From positions 1 through 34,112 of the forward strand of contig NZ_BMKK01000026.1 in NCBI RefSeq assembly GCF_014644295.1: a DNA stretch of 34,112 bases. Reading direction: 5' to 3'. Positions within the stretch are counted from its first letter, which is position 1. Every line of letters starts with the position of its first letter. The translations under genes and the position numbers were made by a program. The notes beneath the pieces are model-generated. The model was not told the origin of the DNA. It was given only the letters and a program-made list of their open reading frames with translations, and ran no database searches. The DNA is from Emticicia aquatilis (GTDB lineage Bacteria > Bacteroidota > Bacteroidia > Cytophagales > Spirosomataceae). Shown here piece by piece: positions 6,608 through 14,333 of the stretch.

Positions 6608-8203
6608 ATGGAAAAGCTAACAACATTACTAAAAAAAGTTCAAGACCTAAATTCAGATAAGAAATATTATGAGGTAATAGAATTATTACCAATTGAAATA
6701 CTTGAAAAACATAATAATGCAGATTTATATGCAGAGAAAGCGGCGGCATTTGGGAATCTAAAAAGATATAATGAATGTGAAATCATGGCCCAAAAGGCAA
6801 TCGAAATTGATAAGAATAGTACAAAAGCCTATAATTCTTTGGGAAATATATCACTTGATTTTCATAACGACTACATTAAAGCAGAAGAAAACTATCGAAA
6901 AACGATTGAGATTAACCCAAAACTCCCACATCCTTATAATGGTATTGGAAATATATATTGTAATTTGAAAGAATTTGAAAAAGCAAAAGAGTATTACCTA
7001 AAAGCTATTGAAATTGAACCTAAATTCTATTATTCATACAATGGGCTTGGAGGTCTGTATCACGATTTAGAAGAATACGAAAAAGCTAAAGAGTATTACC
7101 TAAAATCTATAGAAATTGAACCTAATTATGATTCTCCCTACTATAATTTAGGCTTTGTAAGTTATGATTTACTGGAATATGATTCAGCGAAGAAATACTT
7201 CACTAAATATATCCAGTTAAATGATAAGATTTATGATTTCTACTACAAAATTGCACTATCAAAAATTGAAGAAATAAATAAAATATTAGACAATTCATCT
7301 TATAAAACAATTACGGAATTAGTCAGTAAAATTAAGGAAATATTACTGTTCAAAGGTGAATGTGTTACACACTATTCGAGCATCAGTGCTACTCAGTACT
7401 TAATACTAAAAGATAGTCCTCTACGATTATCAGAAGGTAGTTTTTTAAATGATACATCCGAAGGACAAGAACTATTTGACTTTTTAGCATTTTCGCCCGA
7501 AGTAAAAACGAAATGTCATGAAGAAACTTTCACAAAGAGACCATTTATTGGAAGTTTTGTTGACATTTTGAAAAGAAACGATTTGACGCTCTGGCGTATG
7601 TATGGCAAAGAAGCCTTAGAAGAGGCTAAAGGTTGTTCAATAACTTTAAATGTAAACGAACTTAAACAGTCAATTAATGCTAAAATTAAGCCCTCTGAAA
7701 TTATCATTTCTTCTAAATCTGATGAAATCGAATTTTACAGAGTAGCATATCGAAGCAACGGCTCGTTCCACTTTGCAGGAGCAACACCATCTCAAACAGA
7801 TGAGTTTTCAAAACTTATGGATGAGTTGAAAAAAGAAGCAGAATTATTTAAAAGTAAAACGAATAAAAACCCAAATGAAGAAGTCGATATCATTGAGCTA
7901 CTCAATAGTATTGCTTACCTTTTTAAAAGTGTAGAATATCAGTACGAAAATGAAATACGCTTAGTAATCAATGAGGCAATCGGTTTTGATATAAAAATTG
8001 ATTTAGATTCTAAAGATTTCAAGCCTTCATCCAAGCCCAACAAAGTTTACATTGAGCTTGTACCTATTTCTGGAATCTTAAAAGACATAACTATCGGACC
8101 AAAAGTAGATAGAGCAGAAGAATGGGCATCAACATTTCATTATCACTTGCTCAGTCAAGGTCTAAAACCAGAGATACATATTTCGAAGTTGCCTTTTAAA
8201 TAG
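6608..8203 (+). CDS. TPR-repeat protein with C-terminal DUF2971 domain
   Basis: A 531-residue predicted cytoplasmic protein with no signal peptide. Residues about 35-225 form at least five tetratricopeptide repeats, with recurrent motifs such as YNGIGNIYCNLKEFEKAKEY and YYLKAIEIEP; the third and fourth are almost duplicated. From about 248 it switches to a DUF2971-like domain: SEGSFLNDTSEGQELFDFL, the marker LTLWRMYGKEALEEAKGCSI (about 326-345) and a late ENEIRLVI strand. DUF2971 has no assigned reaction. The gene begins 4 bp after the prs-like stop, so it is cotranscribed and presumably NrtR-controlled. Its base composition looks clearly more AT-rich than the flanking metabolic genes, suggesting transfer. 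A link to NAD metabolism is by context only. Confidence 0.78.
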   Translation: MEKLTTLLKKVQDLNSDKKYYEVIELLPIEILEKHNNADLYAEKAAAFGNLKRYNECEIMAQKAIEIDKNSTKAYNSLGNISLDFHNDYIKAEENYRKTIEINPKLPHPYNGIGNIYCNLKEFEKAKEYYLKAIEIEPKFYYSYNGLGGLYHDLEEYEKAKEYYLKSIEIEPNYDSPYYNLGFVSYDLLEYDSAKKYFTKYIQLNDKIYDFYYKIALSKIEEINKILDNSSYKTITELVSKIKEILLFKGECVTHYSSISATQYLILKDSPLRLSEGSFLNDTSEGQELFDFLAFSPEVKTKCHEETFTKRPFIGSFVDILKRNDLTLWRMYGKEALEEAKGCSITLNVNELKQSINAKIKPSEIIISSKSDEIEFYRVAYRSNGSFHFAGATPSQTDEFSKLMDELKKEAELFKSKTNKNPNEEVDIIELLNSIAYLFKSVEYQYENEIRLVINEAIGFDIKIDLDSKDFKPSSKPNKVYIELVPISGILKDITIGPKVDRAEEWASTFHYHLLSQGLKPEIHISKLPFK

Positions 8204-8254
8204 CTTAACACTAATAATCTATTTCTACAAAACTACCTAAAACTAAAAATTCAA

Positions 8255-8788
8255 ATGAGCAATACTAATATCACACAAAAAAGTAAATATCTAAGCCTAA
8301 TTTTGAGACATCAACCTCAAAGTATAGGCTTAGTCTTAGACCCAAACGGTTGGGCTGATGTTGAAGAATTATTAAATAAATCAAAGCTTAAATTTAGTTT
8401 TCAGCAACTTGTAGAGGTTGTGGAGAAGAACGATAAACAGCGGTTTATACTAAGTGATGACCAAACAAAAATTAGAGCGAATCACGGACATTCTATAAAA
8501 ATTGATTTAGATTTAAAACCACAGATTCCTCCACCAATTTTATATCATGGAACTGTCGAAAAATACTTAGATAGTATCAGAATAGAAGGATTGAAAAAGA
8601 TGAATCGCAATCATGTGCATTTAAGCAAAGATATAGAAACAGCCCAAAAAGTAGGCAGTAGAAGAGGCAACCCTGTAATCTTAAAAATAGATGCTGAAGC
8701 CATGAATACTGATAAGATGCTTTTCTATTGTTCTGAAAATGGTGTTTGGCTCACCGATAATGTACCCACAAAATATATCAGTTTTTAG
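8255..8788 (+). CDS. kptA: RNA 2'-phosphotransferase Tpt1/KptA
   Basis: A 177-residue NAD+-dependent enzyme. The family transfers an internal RNA 2'-phosphate to NAD+, releasing nicotinamide and ADP-ribose 1'',2''-cyclic phosphate. The N-terminal winged-helix part has SKYLSLILRHQP (Arg18, His19) and GWADVEELL. The central motif is KIRANHGHS (Arg74). The ART-like lobe has LYHGT (97-101), HVHLSKD and GSRRGNPVIL (Arg136/137). These match the Arg-His-Arg-Arg active-site set of characterised Tpt1 proteins, so it should be active. Bacteria lack the eukaryotic tRNA-splicing substrate; some bacterial Tpt1s can also ADP-ribosylate 5'-phosphate ends. It lies 51 bp after the TPR gene and 2 bp before the phosphatase gene, in the same operon as nadV. 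Confidence 0.93.
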   Translation: MSNTNITQKSKYLSLILRHQPQSIGLVLDPNGWADVEELLNKSKLKFSFQQLVEVVEKNDKQRFILSDDQTKIRANHGHSIKIDLDLKPQIPPPILYHGTVEKYLDSIRIEGLKKMNRNHVHLSKDIETAQKVGSRRGNPVILKIDAEAMNTDKMLFYCSENGVWLTDNVPTKYISF

Positions 8789-8790
8789 TC

Positions 8791-9519
8791 ATGAAAAGAA
8801 CATTCGTAATAGGTGATATTCATGGAGGTTTGCTTGCATTAAAACAAGTTTTAAGCAAAGTTTCAATCAATCAAAGTGATAAACTCATATTTTTAGGAGA
8901 TTATGTGGATGGATGGAGTGAATCAGCTCAAGTTATTGATTATTTGATTGATTTAGAAGCCGAGTGTGAATGTATTTTCATAAAAGGTAATCATGATTCT
9001 TGGTGTGAAGATTGGTTAATGGGAAAATTGGCCAACGAAACATGGCTCTTTCATGGCGGAAAATCAACGGTGAAAAGCTACCAAAACTATTCTCCAGACC
9101 AAAAGCAAAAGCATTTAGCATTTTTCAACCGCATGAAAAATTTCTATGTTGACTCTGAGAATAGGCTATTTATACACGCTGGTTTTTCATCAATGCACGG
9201 TCCTGAAAAAGAACACTATGAAAGTAATTATTCGTGGGATAGAACCTTATGGGAAATGGCATTAACAATGGATAAACACGTAAAGAAAGATTCGGTCTTC
9301 TATCCAAAAAGGCTAAAATTATTTCACGAAATATACATTGGTCATACTCCAACGCTTTATTATGATGTCTCAACACCAATGAATGCTATCAATGTTTGGA
9401 ATATCGACACGGGAGCTGCATTTAAAGGTAGTTTGTCTATTTTAGAAATACATTCAAAAGAATTTTGGCAAAGCGAGCCTGTTTATACGCTTTATCCTCA
9501 TGAAAAAGGAAGAAATTAA
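8791..9519 (+). CDS. PPP-family metallophosphatase
   Basis: A 242-residue calcineurin-like phosphoesterase of the PPP (serine/threonine phosphatase/ApaH-like) family. The two-metal site is complete: GDIHG (8-12), GDYVDG (36-41), GNHDS (66-70), FIHAG (His129) and YIGHTPT (His185). No signal peptide is present, so it is probably cytoplasmic. It starts 2 bp after the kptA stop, implying translational coupling. By position it might act on a phosphate left after RNA repair, or on ADP-ribose cyclic phosphate or another nucleotide product of KptA. These substrates are guesses; the family also includes protein and dinucleoside polyphosphate phosphatases. It is followed 45 bp later by the RAYT gene. 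Confidence 0.88.
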   Translation: MKRTFVIGDIHGGLLALKQVLSKVSINQSDKLIFLGDYVDGWSESAQVIDYLIDLEAECECIFIKGNHDSWCEDWLMGKLANETWLFHGGKSTVKSYQNYSPDQKQKHLAFFNRMKNFYVDSENRLFIHAGFSSMHGPEKEHYESNYSWDRTLWEMALTMDKHVKKDSVFYPKRLKLFHEIYIGHTPTLYYDVSTPMNAINVWNIDTGAAFKGSLSILEIHSKEFWQSEPVYTLYPHEKGRN

Positions 9520-9564
9520 GAAATAAGGTTTAAATTATTGAAAAATATATATCGCCCTTTCATC

Positions 9565-10017
9565 ATGCCACAATCACTCGCCTACAACTACATACATTTT
9601 GTAACCAGTACAAAAAACCGCCAAAACCTTATCTTACCCCATATTCAAGATAAGCTATATGGCTATATTGGCGGTATTTGTAAAACTTTAGAAAGTCCAG
9701 CCCTACAAATTGGCGGAATAGAAGACCATATTCATATTCTAACGGTTTTATCTAAGAAAATAAGTTTGGTTACATTTGCGGAAGAGGTCAAGAAAGGCTC
9801 ATCTAAATGGATGAAACTTCAAGGCGAAGAATTTGAAAACTTTTATTGGCAAGGTGGCTACGGTGCATTCTCCGTTAACCCTAAAGAAACCGAAATTGTG
9901 AAAAGGTATATCCAAAATCAAAAAGAACACCATAGTAAAAAAACTTTTCAAGACGAATATCGAGCATTTCTGGAGCAATATAATGTGCCTTACGATGAAC
10001 GTTATGTTTGGGATTGA
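9565..10017 (+). CDS. REP-associated tyrosine transposase-like (RAYT, IS200/Y1 family)
   Basis: A 150-residue single-domain Y1 HUH endonuclease. The start at 9565 (MPQSLAYNYIHFVTSTKNRQ) is chosen over a TTG at 9538 because it begins the family signature. The metal-binding HUH motif is GIEDHIHIL (His55, His57). The likely catalytic tyrosine is Tyr115 in EIVKRYIQNQKEHHS, and WQGGYGAFSV (95-104) is typical. No paired IS200 transposon ends are seen. Instead a cluster of REP-like palindromes (10032-10308) follows directly, as expected for a domesticated RAYT and its REPs. It interrupts the NAD operon between the phosphatase gene and nadV. The sequence GCCCTTTCA at 9554-9562 matches part of the REP just upstream of the start. 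Confidence 0.88.
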   Translation: MPQSLAYNYIHFVTSTKNRQNLILPHIQDKLYGYIGGICKTLESPALQIGGIEDHIHILTVLSKKISLVTFAEEVKKGSSKWMKLQGEEFENFYWQGGYGAFSVNPKETEIVKRYIQNQKEHHSKKTFQDEYRAFLEQYNVPYDERYVWD

Positions 10018-10332
10018 TAATAACACCCCTTCCGAATGGCGATGCCATCCGTTAATGTGTTTTGCCCTTTCAGGGCGTAATACTCGGGTATTATTTCATA
10101 TATACCTGTGTATGTCATAACGTCAATCCGTAAGGCGTTGCCATACGCTAATGCCTTTTGCCCTTTCAGGGCATATTAAACATATATCAAACAAAACGTC
10201 CCAAAGAGACGAAACATACTAACATAGGGCAACGCCCTATGAATAAAACAACATCATCAAAACCGCCCTGAAAGGGCAACACAAACTAACGTAAGGCATC
10301 GCCTTATGAAGACAATAAAAAACAAAACCACC
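10018..10332. repeat. REP/BIME cluster downstream of RAYT
   Basis: This 315-bp gap holds four palindromic modules around two motifs. Forward copies: CGAATGGCGATGCCATCCG (10033-10051) with GCCCTTTCAGGGC (10064-10076), and CGTAAGGCGTTGCCATACG (10129-10147) with GCCCTTTCAGGGC (10160-10172). Inverted copies: CATAGGGCAACGCCCTATG (10223-10241, a perfect 8-bp stem), then GCCCTGAAAGGGC (10265-10277) with CGTAAGGCATCGCCTTATG (10290-10308). Spacers of about 12 nt (TTAATGTGTTTT or reverse) are conserved. The head-to-tail pair followed by inverted copies is BIME architecture. The last copy ends 24 bp before the nadV start. No promoter is evident, so nadV probably depends on read-through. Confidence 0.85.
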
Positions 10333-11793
10333 ATGAATCCTCTATTATTAACCGATGGCTATAAAGTTGACCATCGCCGCCAATACCCCGAAGGCACAAG
10401 TTTGGTCTATTCTAATTGGACTCCTCGAAAATCTCGTATCGAGGGCATCGACGAAGTCGTTTTCTTTGGTCTTCAATATTTTATCAAAAAATATGTCATC
10501 GAAGATTTTAATACCTATTTCTTCAAACAACCGAAAGAAGAGGTAGTAAAAAAATATGCACGTAGAATCAATAATTATTTAGGGGAAAATCAAGTTGGTA
10601 CAAAGCATATCGAAGCTCTTCACGATTTGGGTTATATTCCAATGATTTTCAAGGCATTACCCGAGGGTGTAAGCGTACCTACACGAGTGCCAATGTTTAC
10701 GATGTATAATACCAAACCAGAGTTTTTCTGGCTAACAAATTATTTCGAGACATTACTTTCAGCCATTATCTGGATGCCTTGTACTTCAGCTTCTATCGCT
10801 CGACAGTACAGAAAAATTTTGGATAAATATGCCACCGAGACTTCTTCAATTCCAGCATTTGTCGATTGGCAAGGACATGATTTCTCTATGCGTGGTATGG
10901 CTGGCATTGAAGCAGCCGTTACCTCGGCAGCAGGACATTTATTGAGTTTTACAGGTACAGATACTATTCCAGCCATTGATTTTCTGGAAGAATACTACAA
11001 TGCAAACGCTGAAAATGAACTCATTGGAGGCTCAGTTGCCGCTACCGAGCACTCAGTTATGTGTATGGGAACAACCGAAGGTGAATACGAAACTTTCAAA
11101 CGACTTATTTGTGAGGTTTACCCGAAAGGTATTGTCTCTATCGTTTCTGATACTTGGGATTTATGGAAAGTATTAACAGAATATTTACCCAAACTCAAAT
11201 ACGAAATCATTGGAAGAGATGGCAAAGTAGTAATTCGCCCTGATAGTGGTAATCCAGTTGATATTATCTGCGGCAATCCAAACGACAAAACCGAAAAAGA
11301 GCAAAAAGGAGTAATTGAATTGTTATGGGAAGTATTCGGAGGAAAAATCAACGAAAAAGGGTTTAAGGAATTAGCCCCTCAAATTGGTGCAATCTACGGA
11401 GATAGTATCACGATTGAGCGAGCTACTCAAATCTGTGAGCGACTCAAACAAAAAGGTTTTGCCTCTACCAATATCGTTTTGGGAATTGGTTCTTACACCT
11501 ATCAGTATAATACCCGTGATACTTTCGGTTTTGCAATGAAAGCCACTTATGGTGAAGTCAATGGTGAAGGTCGTGAGATTTTCAAAGACCCAATCACTGA
11601 CGATGGCACCAAGAAATCGGCCAAAGGTTTAATGAAAATTGTATTAGAAGGTGGCCAATACAAGTTAATAGACCAAGTTTCGTGGGCCGAAGAAAAACAA
11701 GGTGAATTGAAGGAAGTATTTAGAGATGGAAAACTTTTAGTTGACCATTCTTTAGCTGAAATCAGAAAGCGAATTAAGTTTTCTATCGTATAA
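10333..11793 (+). CDS. nadV: Nicotinamide phosphoribosyltransferase-like (NadV/NAMPT; Namat candidate)
   Basis: A 486-residue NAPRTase-family enzyme joining nicotinamide to a PRPP-type donor. The start at 10333 (MNPLLLTDGYKVDHRRQYPEG) is preferred because the ATG at 10306 lies in the REP repeat. Motifs are TDGYKVDHRRQYP (7-19), GHDFSMRGMAG (191-201), FTGTDTIP, the histidine in AATEHSVMCMG (His240, equivalent to the phosphorylated His of human NAMPT), SDTWDLWKV, RPDSGNP (302-308) and GDSITIERA. Full-length and apparently intact. It is the last gene of the NrtR cluster, closed by the terminator at 11812. Whether the donor is PRPP (making NMN) or ADP-ribose pyrophosphate (making NAD+ directly, as in phage NARP1) cannot be read from the motifs. 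Confidence 0.93.
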   Translation: MNPLLLTDGYKVDHRRQYPEGTSLVYSNWTPRKSRIEGIDEVVFFGLQYFIKKYVIEDFNTYFFKQPKEEVVKKYARRINNYLGENQVGTKHIEALHDLGYIPMIFKALPEGVSVPTRVPMFTMYNTKPEFFWLTNYFETLLSAIIWMPCTSASIARQYRKILDKYATETSSIPAFVDWQGHDFSMRGMAGIEAAVTSAAGHLLSFTGTDTIPAIDFLEEYYNANAENELIGGSVAATEHSVMCMGTTEGEYETFKRLICEVYPKGIVSIVSDTWDLWKVLTEYLPKLKYEIIGRDGKVVIRPDSGNPVDIICGNPNDKTEKEQKGVIELLWEVFGGKINEKGFKELAPQIGAIYGDSITIERATQICERLKQKGFASTNIVLGIGSYTYQYNTRDTFGFAMKATYGEVNGEGREIFKDPITDDGTKKSAKGLMKIVLEGGQYKLIDQVSWAEEKQGELKEVFRDGKLLVDHSLAEIRKRIKFSIV

Positions 11794-11811
11794 AGTTACT
11801 TCTCATAACAC

Positions 11812-11852
11812 AAAGCGTCTAAGAATTATAAACTCTTAGACGCTTTTATTTT
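11812..11852 (+). terminator. Intrinsic terminator after nadV
   Basis: A 13-bp perfect stem, AAAGCGTCTAAGA (11812-11824) pairing with TCTTAGACGCTTT (11834-11846), has a 9-nt loop and is followed by TATTTT. It marks the end of the NAD cluster. Confidence 0.9.
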
Positions 11853-11858
11853 AACCCA

Positions 11859-12074
11859 ATGAGAAAGGCACTTTTTATATTTCTATTTATCTTACCTGTA
11901 ACTTCATTATTTGCTCAACAAAATCCAGAGGAAACAAATTGTAGCCAAACTTCCATACAACGGTTTTCTTTGAAAGAAAATGGCATCAGCAAACGTAAAA
12001 AACGTACAAATAATAAATCAAAAACAATCATGACAAATTTTGCCGAACATAACTTTCGAGTTTTTACTTGTTAG
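11859..12074 (+). CDS. Small putative secreted protein
   Basis: A 71-codon ORF encoding MRKALFIFLFILPVTSLFAQ, a convincing signal peptide with the 'FAQ' end common in Bacteroidota. A short Lys/Ser/Asn-rich polar tail with two Cys follows (NCSQ; C-terminal FTC). No domain is recognised. It begins 13 bp after the nadV terminator and ends within a small hairpin (12062-12082) shared with the convergent ABC-F gene. Low confidence that it is expressed; the signal-peptide-like N terminus is the main support. It could also be the remnant of a longer secreted protein. Confidence 0.45.
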   Translation: MRKALFIFLFILPVTSLFAQQNPEETNCSQTSIQRFSLKENGISKRKKRTNNKSKTIMTNFAEHNFRVFTC

Positions 12075-12082
12075 AAGTAAAA
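12062..12082. terminator. Bidirectional hairpin between convergent genes
   Basis: TTTTACTT (12062-12069), loop GTTAG, AAGTAAAA (12075-12082) form an 8-bp stem with T-runs on both strands. It lies between the small secreted ORF, whose stop codon is in the loop, and the ABC-F gene on the other strand. Confidence 0.5.
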
Positions 12083-12099
12083 CAGCTTGAAAATTTGCA

Positions 12100-13737
12100 T
12101 TACTTCTTACGCTCAATCTCACGCAAATTTTCCATTTTTTTATTACGCAAGAAGCCCGTAATGTCTTCAAAGTGTTCTTTTACTCGCTTATTCCCAAACT
12201 CGAATACTTTATTAGCCAGACCTTCCAAGAAATCACGGTCGTGAGAAATCAAGATAATTGTACCTTCAAACGCACGCAGGGCATCCTTCAAAATGTCTTT
12301 GGTTTTCAAATCCAAGTGGTTGGTAGGCTCATCAAGAATCAACAAATTTACTGGTTCGAGCAAAAGTTTAATCATTGCCAAACGAGTTTTTTCTCCACCC
12401 GAAAGTACACGCACTTTCTTGTTAATATCATCGCCACGAAACATAAAAGCACCCAAAATATCTTTGATTTTGGTACGAATTTCGCCCACAGCAATATTAT
12501 CAATCGTCTGAAAAACTGTTAAATCTTCATCAAGTAAAGAAGCTTGATTTTGAGCAAAATAGCCAATCATTGAGTTATGGCCAAGTTTGATGCTTCCTTC
12601 GAAATCAATTTCTCCCATAATGGCCTTCACAAGCGTTGATTTACCTTCACCATTTCGACCTACAAAAGCGATTTTCTCACCTCTTTCAATCGTTACCGAA
12701 GCATCTTTAAAAACTAAATGGTCGCCATAGCTTTTGCTTACATTTTCTACAATTACAGGGTAATTTCCTGAGCGTGGGGCTGGCGGAAATTTCAAACTCA
12801 AGGCCGAGGTATCTACCTCATCCACTTCCACAATTTCGAGTTTTTCGAGCATTTTCACCCTCGACTGCACCTGCAAAGTCTTTGAGTAAGTACCTTTAAA
12901 CCTATCAATAAATTCTTGCGTTTCGGCAATCATTTTTTGTTGGTCATTATATTGTTTTTGCTGTTGTTCTTGGCGTTCTTTTCTAAGCTGCTGGTATTGC
13001 GTATAGTTTACTTTGTAGTCGTAAATACGCCCCATTGTCACCTCAATCGTGCGATTCGTGATGGTATCAACAAAAGCTCTATCGTGCGAAATAACGATTA
13101 CGGCTTTGGCGTTATTCATCAAGAAATCTTCAAGCCACTGAATCGACTCAATATCCAAGTGATTGGTCGGCTCATCGAGCAGAATTAGGTCAGGATTTTG
13201 AAGCAAAATCTTGCATAATTCGATACGCATTCTCCATCCACCACTAAATTCGGCAGTTGGGCGAGTAAAATCGGCTCTCGTAAAACCCATTCCGAGAAGT
13301 GTTTTTTCTACTTCGGCATCGTAGTTTACTTCTTCTACTGAATAATATTTTTCACTCAATTCCGATACTCGTTCAATGATTTTCATATAATCATCGGTTT
13401 CGTAATCGGTACGAGTTTCGAGCTGATGGTTGAGTTCGTCCATCTCATTTTTCATATCCAACACTGCCGAAAATGCTTTTGAGGCCTCTTCAAAAACTGT
13501 ACTGTCATCTTGCGTCAGTAAATGCTGCGGAAGGTAGGCAATTACAGCATCTTTTGGAGCAGAAATTTTACCACGAGTGGGTTTATCGACACCTGCAATA
13601 ATTTTGAGCAAGGTAGATTTTCCTGCTCCGTTTTTGCCCATGAGGGCTATTTTATCTTTTTCGTTGATATTGAAAGTAATATCACTAAACAGCGTTCCAC
13701 CATTGAACTCAACTGCCACATTATCGACTGAAATCAT
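12100..13737 (-). CDS. ABC-F family ATPase
   Basis: A 545-residue protein with two tandem ATP-binding cassettes and no membrane segments, i.e. an ABC-F translation factor or antibiotic-resistance-type ribosome protein. Cassette 1 has Walker A GKNGAGKST (34-42), signature FSGGWRMRIELCK and Walker B LILLDEPTNHLD. Cassette 2 has GRNGEGKST, LSGGEKTRLAM and LLILDEPTNHLD. The inter-domain linker is charged and coiled-coil-like, rich in Gln/Lys/Glu (LRKERQEQQQKQYNDQQKM), as in ABC-F proteins that reach into the ribosomal E site. A C-terminal basic tail is present but no long extension. It resembles the housekeeping YbiT/YkpA type more than a specialised resistance determinant, but the subfamily is uncertain. 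It is convergent with the small secreted ORF. Confidence 0.93.
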   Translation of the reverse strand: MISVDNVAVEFNGGTLFSDITFNINEKDKIALMGKNGAGKSTLLKIIAGVDKPTRGKISAPKDAVIAYLPQHLLTQDDSTVFEEASKAFSAVLDMKNEMDELNHQLETRTDYETDDYMKIIERVSELSEKYYSVEEVNYDAEVEKTLLGMGFTRADFTRPTAEFSGGWRMRIELCKILLQNPDLILLDEPTNHLDIESIQWLEDFLMNNAKAVIVISHDRAFVDTITNRTIEVTMGRIYDYKVNYTQYQQLRKERQEQQQKQYNDQQKMIAETQEFIDRFKGTYSKTLQVQSRVKMLEKLEIVEVDEVDTSALSLKFPPAPRSGNYPVIVENVSKSYGDHLVFKDASVTIERGEKIAFVGRNGEGKSTLVKAIMGEIDFEGSIKLGHNSMIGYFAQNQASLLDEDLTVFQTIDNIAVGEIRTKIKDILGAFMFRGDDINKKVRVLSGGEKTRLAMIKLLLEPVNLLILDEPTNHLDLKTKDILKDALRAFEGTIILISHDRDFLEGLANKVFEFGNKRVKEHFEDITGFLRNKKMENLREIERKK

Positions 13738-13759
13738 GCTCTTTGTTAAAATTGAGGTG

Positions 13760-13767
13760 CAAAGATA
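13760..13767 (-). promoter_or_regulatory. Putative -7 box of the ABC-F gene
   Basis: Read on the minus strand this is TATCTTTG, a match to TAnnTTTG and identical to the nrtR -7 box, 23 bp before the ATG at 13737. A four-unit heptamer repeat (13776-13803) occupies the position where a -33 element should be; no TTG is seen there. Confidence 0.5.
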
Positions 13768-13775
13768 CGGCGGAG

Positions 13776-13803
13776 GAATGAAGAATGTAGAATGATGAAT
13801 GTA
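13776..13803. repeat. GAATGNN heptamer tandem repeat
   Basis: Four consecutive 7-nt units: GAATGAA, GAATGTA, GAATGAT, GAATGTA. They lie just upstream of the putative ABC-F -7 box. Copy-number change here would alter promoter spacing. Confidence 0.75.
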
Positions 13804-13848
13804 TAATTTATTGATTTTGACTTGAAATAATCATTTGAATCTAACTTA

Positions 13849-14310
13849 TCAAATATAAAACTCCGAACTGTGTTTGATTTCTTTCAATACAAAAGTGCTG
13901 TTCAGTACACCAATATTTTCGATTTTTGAGAGTTTATATTTGATAAAATCATGGTATTCTTCCAAACTATTCACATGGATTTTCAGTACAAAATCAACTT
14001 GTCCAGCTAAGTGATAACACTCTTGTACTTCTTCTAATTTCTGAATTTCCTGCTCAAAATTTTCGATAAATGCCTCGTTGTGGTATCGCATCGAAACTTG
14101 GCAAATAGAGGTTACTGATTTGTTTATCAGGTCTTTATCTAAAATGGCCACGTATTTTTTTATAAATCCCAAACTCTCCAAACGCCTGATTCGGTCATAA
14201 ATCGGCGAAGGTGTGAGTTTCAACTGACTGGCTATTTCTTTGGCCGTTTTTTTAGCGTCTTTCTGTAAAATCCTAAGGATAATCTTATCGGTTTCGTCCA
14301 ATTGTTCCAT
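13849..14310 (-). CDS. Lrp/AsnC family transcriptional regulator
   Basis: A 153-residue feast/famine regulator. The N-terminal helix-turn-helix (LDETDKIILRILQKDAKKTA ... PSPIYDRIRRLESLGFIKKY) is followed by the RAM/AsnC ligand-binding domain (CYHLAGQVDFVLKIHVNSLE ... LNSTFVLKEIKHS). Length is normal. It is divergent from tdh-kbl, and the 186-bp intergenic region carries inverted TGAAGTA / TCAGTAAAAT motifs, so it probably autoregulates and controls threonine degradation in response to an amino acid. Lrp control of tdh-kbl is known in Escherichia coli; the assignment here is by neighbourhood. Confidence 0.93.
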   Translation of the reverse strand: MEQLDETDKIILRILQKDAKKTAKEIASQLKLTPSPIYDRIRRLESLGFIKKYVAILDKDLINKSVTSICQVSMRYHNEAFIENFEQEIQKLEEVQECYHLAGQVDFVLKIHVNSLEEYHDFIKYKLSKIENIGVLNSTFVLKEIKHSSEFYI

Positions 14311-14333
14311 AATACAATAAAATTTATTTCAGA

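Noticed and set aside
10018-10332. tRNA or structured riboswitch upstream of nadV
   Set aside because: The hairpins repeat as near-identical modules in both orientations next to a RAYT gene, which fits REP/BIME. No acceptor/T-arm pattern or known riboswitch core was recognised.
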